Shown here piece by piece: positions 5,442-5,942 of a DNA stretch of 5,942 nt. How positions within the stretch are numbered: position 1 is the stretch's first letter; each line of letters starts with the position of its first letter. This stretch comes from Mariprofundaceae bacterium. Lineage in GTDB: Bacteria; Pseudomonadota; Zetaproteobacteria; Mariprofundales; J009. The stretch is from positions 1 through 5,942 of the forward strand of contig WFMN01000240.1 of assembly GCA_015489095.1 (NCBI GenBank). The letters are read 5' to 3'. The notes beneath the pieces are model-generated. The model had not been told where the DNA came from and ran no database searches. It saw only the letters and a list, made by a program, of their open reading frames with translations. Position numbers and translations under genes: made by a program.

Positions 5442-5942
5442 GCGGCTTCCGCTTTATGCCCGCCTGATGCGGGTCGATCGGCCGATCGGCACCTGGCTGG
5501 TGCTGTGGCCGGCATTGTGGGCGTTGTGGATTGCCGGCAACGGCCATCCCGACGGCTTTGTGGTGGTGGTGTTCGTGGCCGGGGCGTTTCTGATGCGCTC
5601 TGCCGGCTGTGTTATCAACGATTTTGCGGATCGCAAGGTCGATCCGCTGGTGGAACGCACCAAAACGCGTCCGCTGGCCACCGGCGAGGTGGGGAGTTTT
5701 GAGGCGCTGCTGCTGTTTGCGCTGCTGCTGTTGGCGGCGGCAGCCTTGGTGCTGCTGCTCAACCGCCTGACCATCCAATTGGCCGTGGTGGCGGCGCTGT
5801 TGGCGGCGCTCTACCCCTTTACCAAGCGCTGGACGCATCTGCCGCAGCTTTTTCTGGCGCTCGCTTTCGCTTGGGCGATTCCGATGGCGTTCGCGGCCGT
5901 GCGGGGCGAGGTGCCGCCGGTTGCCTGGCTGCTGCTGGCGGC
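5434..5942 (+). CDS. ubiA: 4-hydroxybenzoate polyprenyltransferase (5' part)
   Basis: UbiA attaches the polyprenyl tail to 4-hydroxybenzoate, the first membrane step of ubiquinone synthesis. It is an all-helical inner-membrane enzyme. About 169 residues are present of the usual 285-290, and the gene runs off the window. The first Asp-rich motif NDFADRKVD (62-70, NDxxDxxxD) binds the prenyl diphosphate through Mg2+. LMRVDRPIG (11-19), RTKTRPL (75-81), YPFTKRWTHLPQ (127-138) and AWAIPMAFAAV (146-156) match the E. coli enzyme as I remember it. Five hydrophobic helices are visible at about 17-33, 40-58, 88-108, 111-128 and 137-155. The second Asp-rich motif lies beyond the edge. TTG 5434 directly after the galU stop gives a natural N-terminus (LARLPLYARLMR). 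ATG 5467 is the alternative but would begin within the conserved LMR-DRPIG segment. Neither start has a clear Shine-Dalgarno, so coupling to galU termination is likely. Confidence 0.94.
   Translation, partial: MLARLPLYARLMRVDRPIGTWLVLWPALWALWIAGNGHPDGFVVVVFVAGAFLMRSAGCVINDFADRKVDPLVERTKTRPLATGEVGSFEALLLFALLLLAAAALVLLLNRLTIQLAVVAALLAALYPFTKRWTHLPQLFLALAFAWAIPMAFAAVRGEVPPVAWLLLA

Noticed and set aside
1..5942. CRISPR array, tRNA, rRNA, prophage or toxin-antitoxin genes.
   Set aside because: No regularly spaced repeats beyond the REP cluster, no tRNA-like cloverleaf and no matching protein families were seen on either strand.

Overview
This window looks like core chromosome of a proteobacterium. 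GC is high and the six recognised genes all lie on the + strand. The evidence for the group is the ftsH-folP gene order, a ubiquinone-type UbiA, and GTAG-headed REP hairpins upstream of ftsH. A gammaproteobacterium is the most likely source, but a related lineage with the same gene order cannot be excluded from sequence alone.

Layout. Positions 1-408 hold no convincing gene. They contain a 43-base imperfect inverted repeat (36-78), a cluster of three REP-type hairpins (93-187), a perfect TGTGA-N6-TCACA dyad of the CRP type (276-291) and the ftsH leader with its ribosome binding site. Then come ftsH (409-2346, membrane AAA+ zinc protease) and folP (2351-3175, dihydropteroate synthase). The folP Shine-Dalgarno is inside the last ftsH codons, so the two are almost certainly co-transcribed and translationally linked. 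An 83-base gap follows, carrying a T7 run and a tandem AAGACACG repeat in a purine-rich stretch.

A second tight block comes next. It holds a small Dabb-domain (stress-responsive alpha/beta barrel) protein from a GTG start (3259-3549), an ATP-grasp protein of unknown substrate that overlaps it by 32 bases (3518-4603), galU (4609-5433, UTP-glucose-1-phosphate uridylyltransferase) and the 5' part of ubiA (5434 to the window edge, 4-hydroxybenzoate polyprenyltransferase). The gaps between these genes are -32, +5 and 0 bases.

Functions. ftsH handles membrane-protein and regulator turnover, folP makes folate, galU supplies UDP-glucose for envelope polysaccharides, and ubiA commits 4-hydroxybenzoate to ubiquinone. 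No pathway links them all. They read as housekeeping genes sharing transcripts.

I see no clear undescribed system. The points most worth a second look are the ATP-grasp protein, whose motif order suggests a circularly permuted, glutathionylspermidine-synthetase-like fold, and its overlap with the Dabb gene. Next are the REP cluster with compensated stem changes, the perfect CRP-like dyad, and the galU/ubiA junction, where the likely TTG start sits in the loop of a small perfect hairpin.
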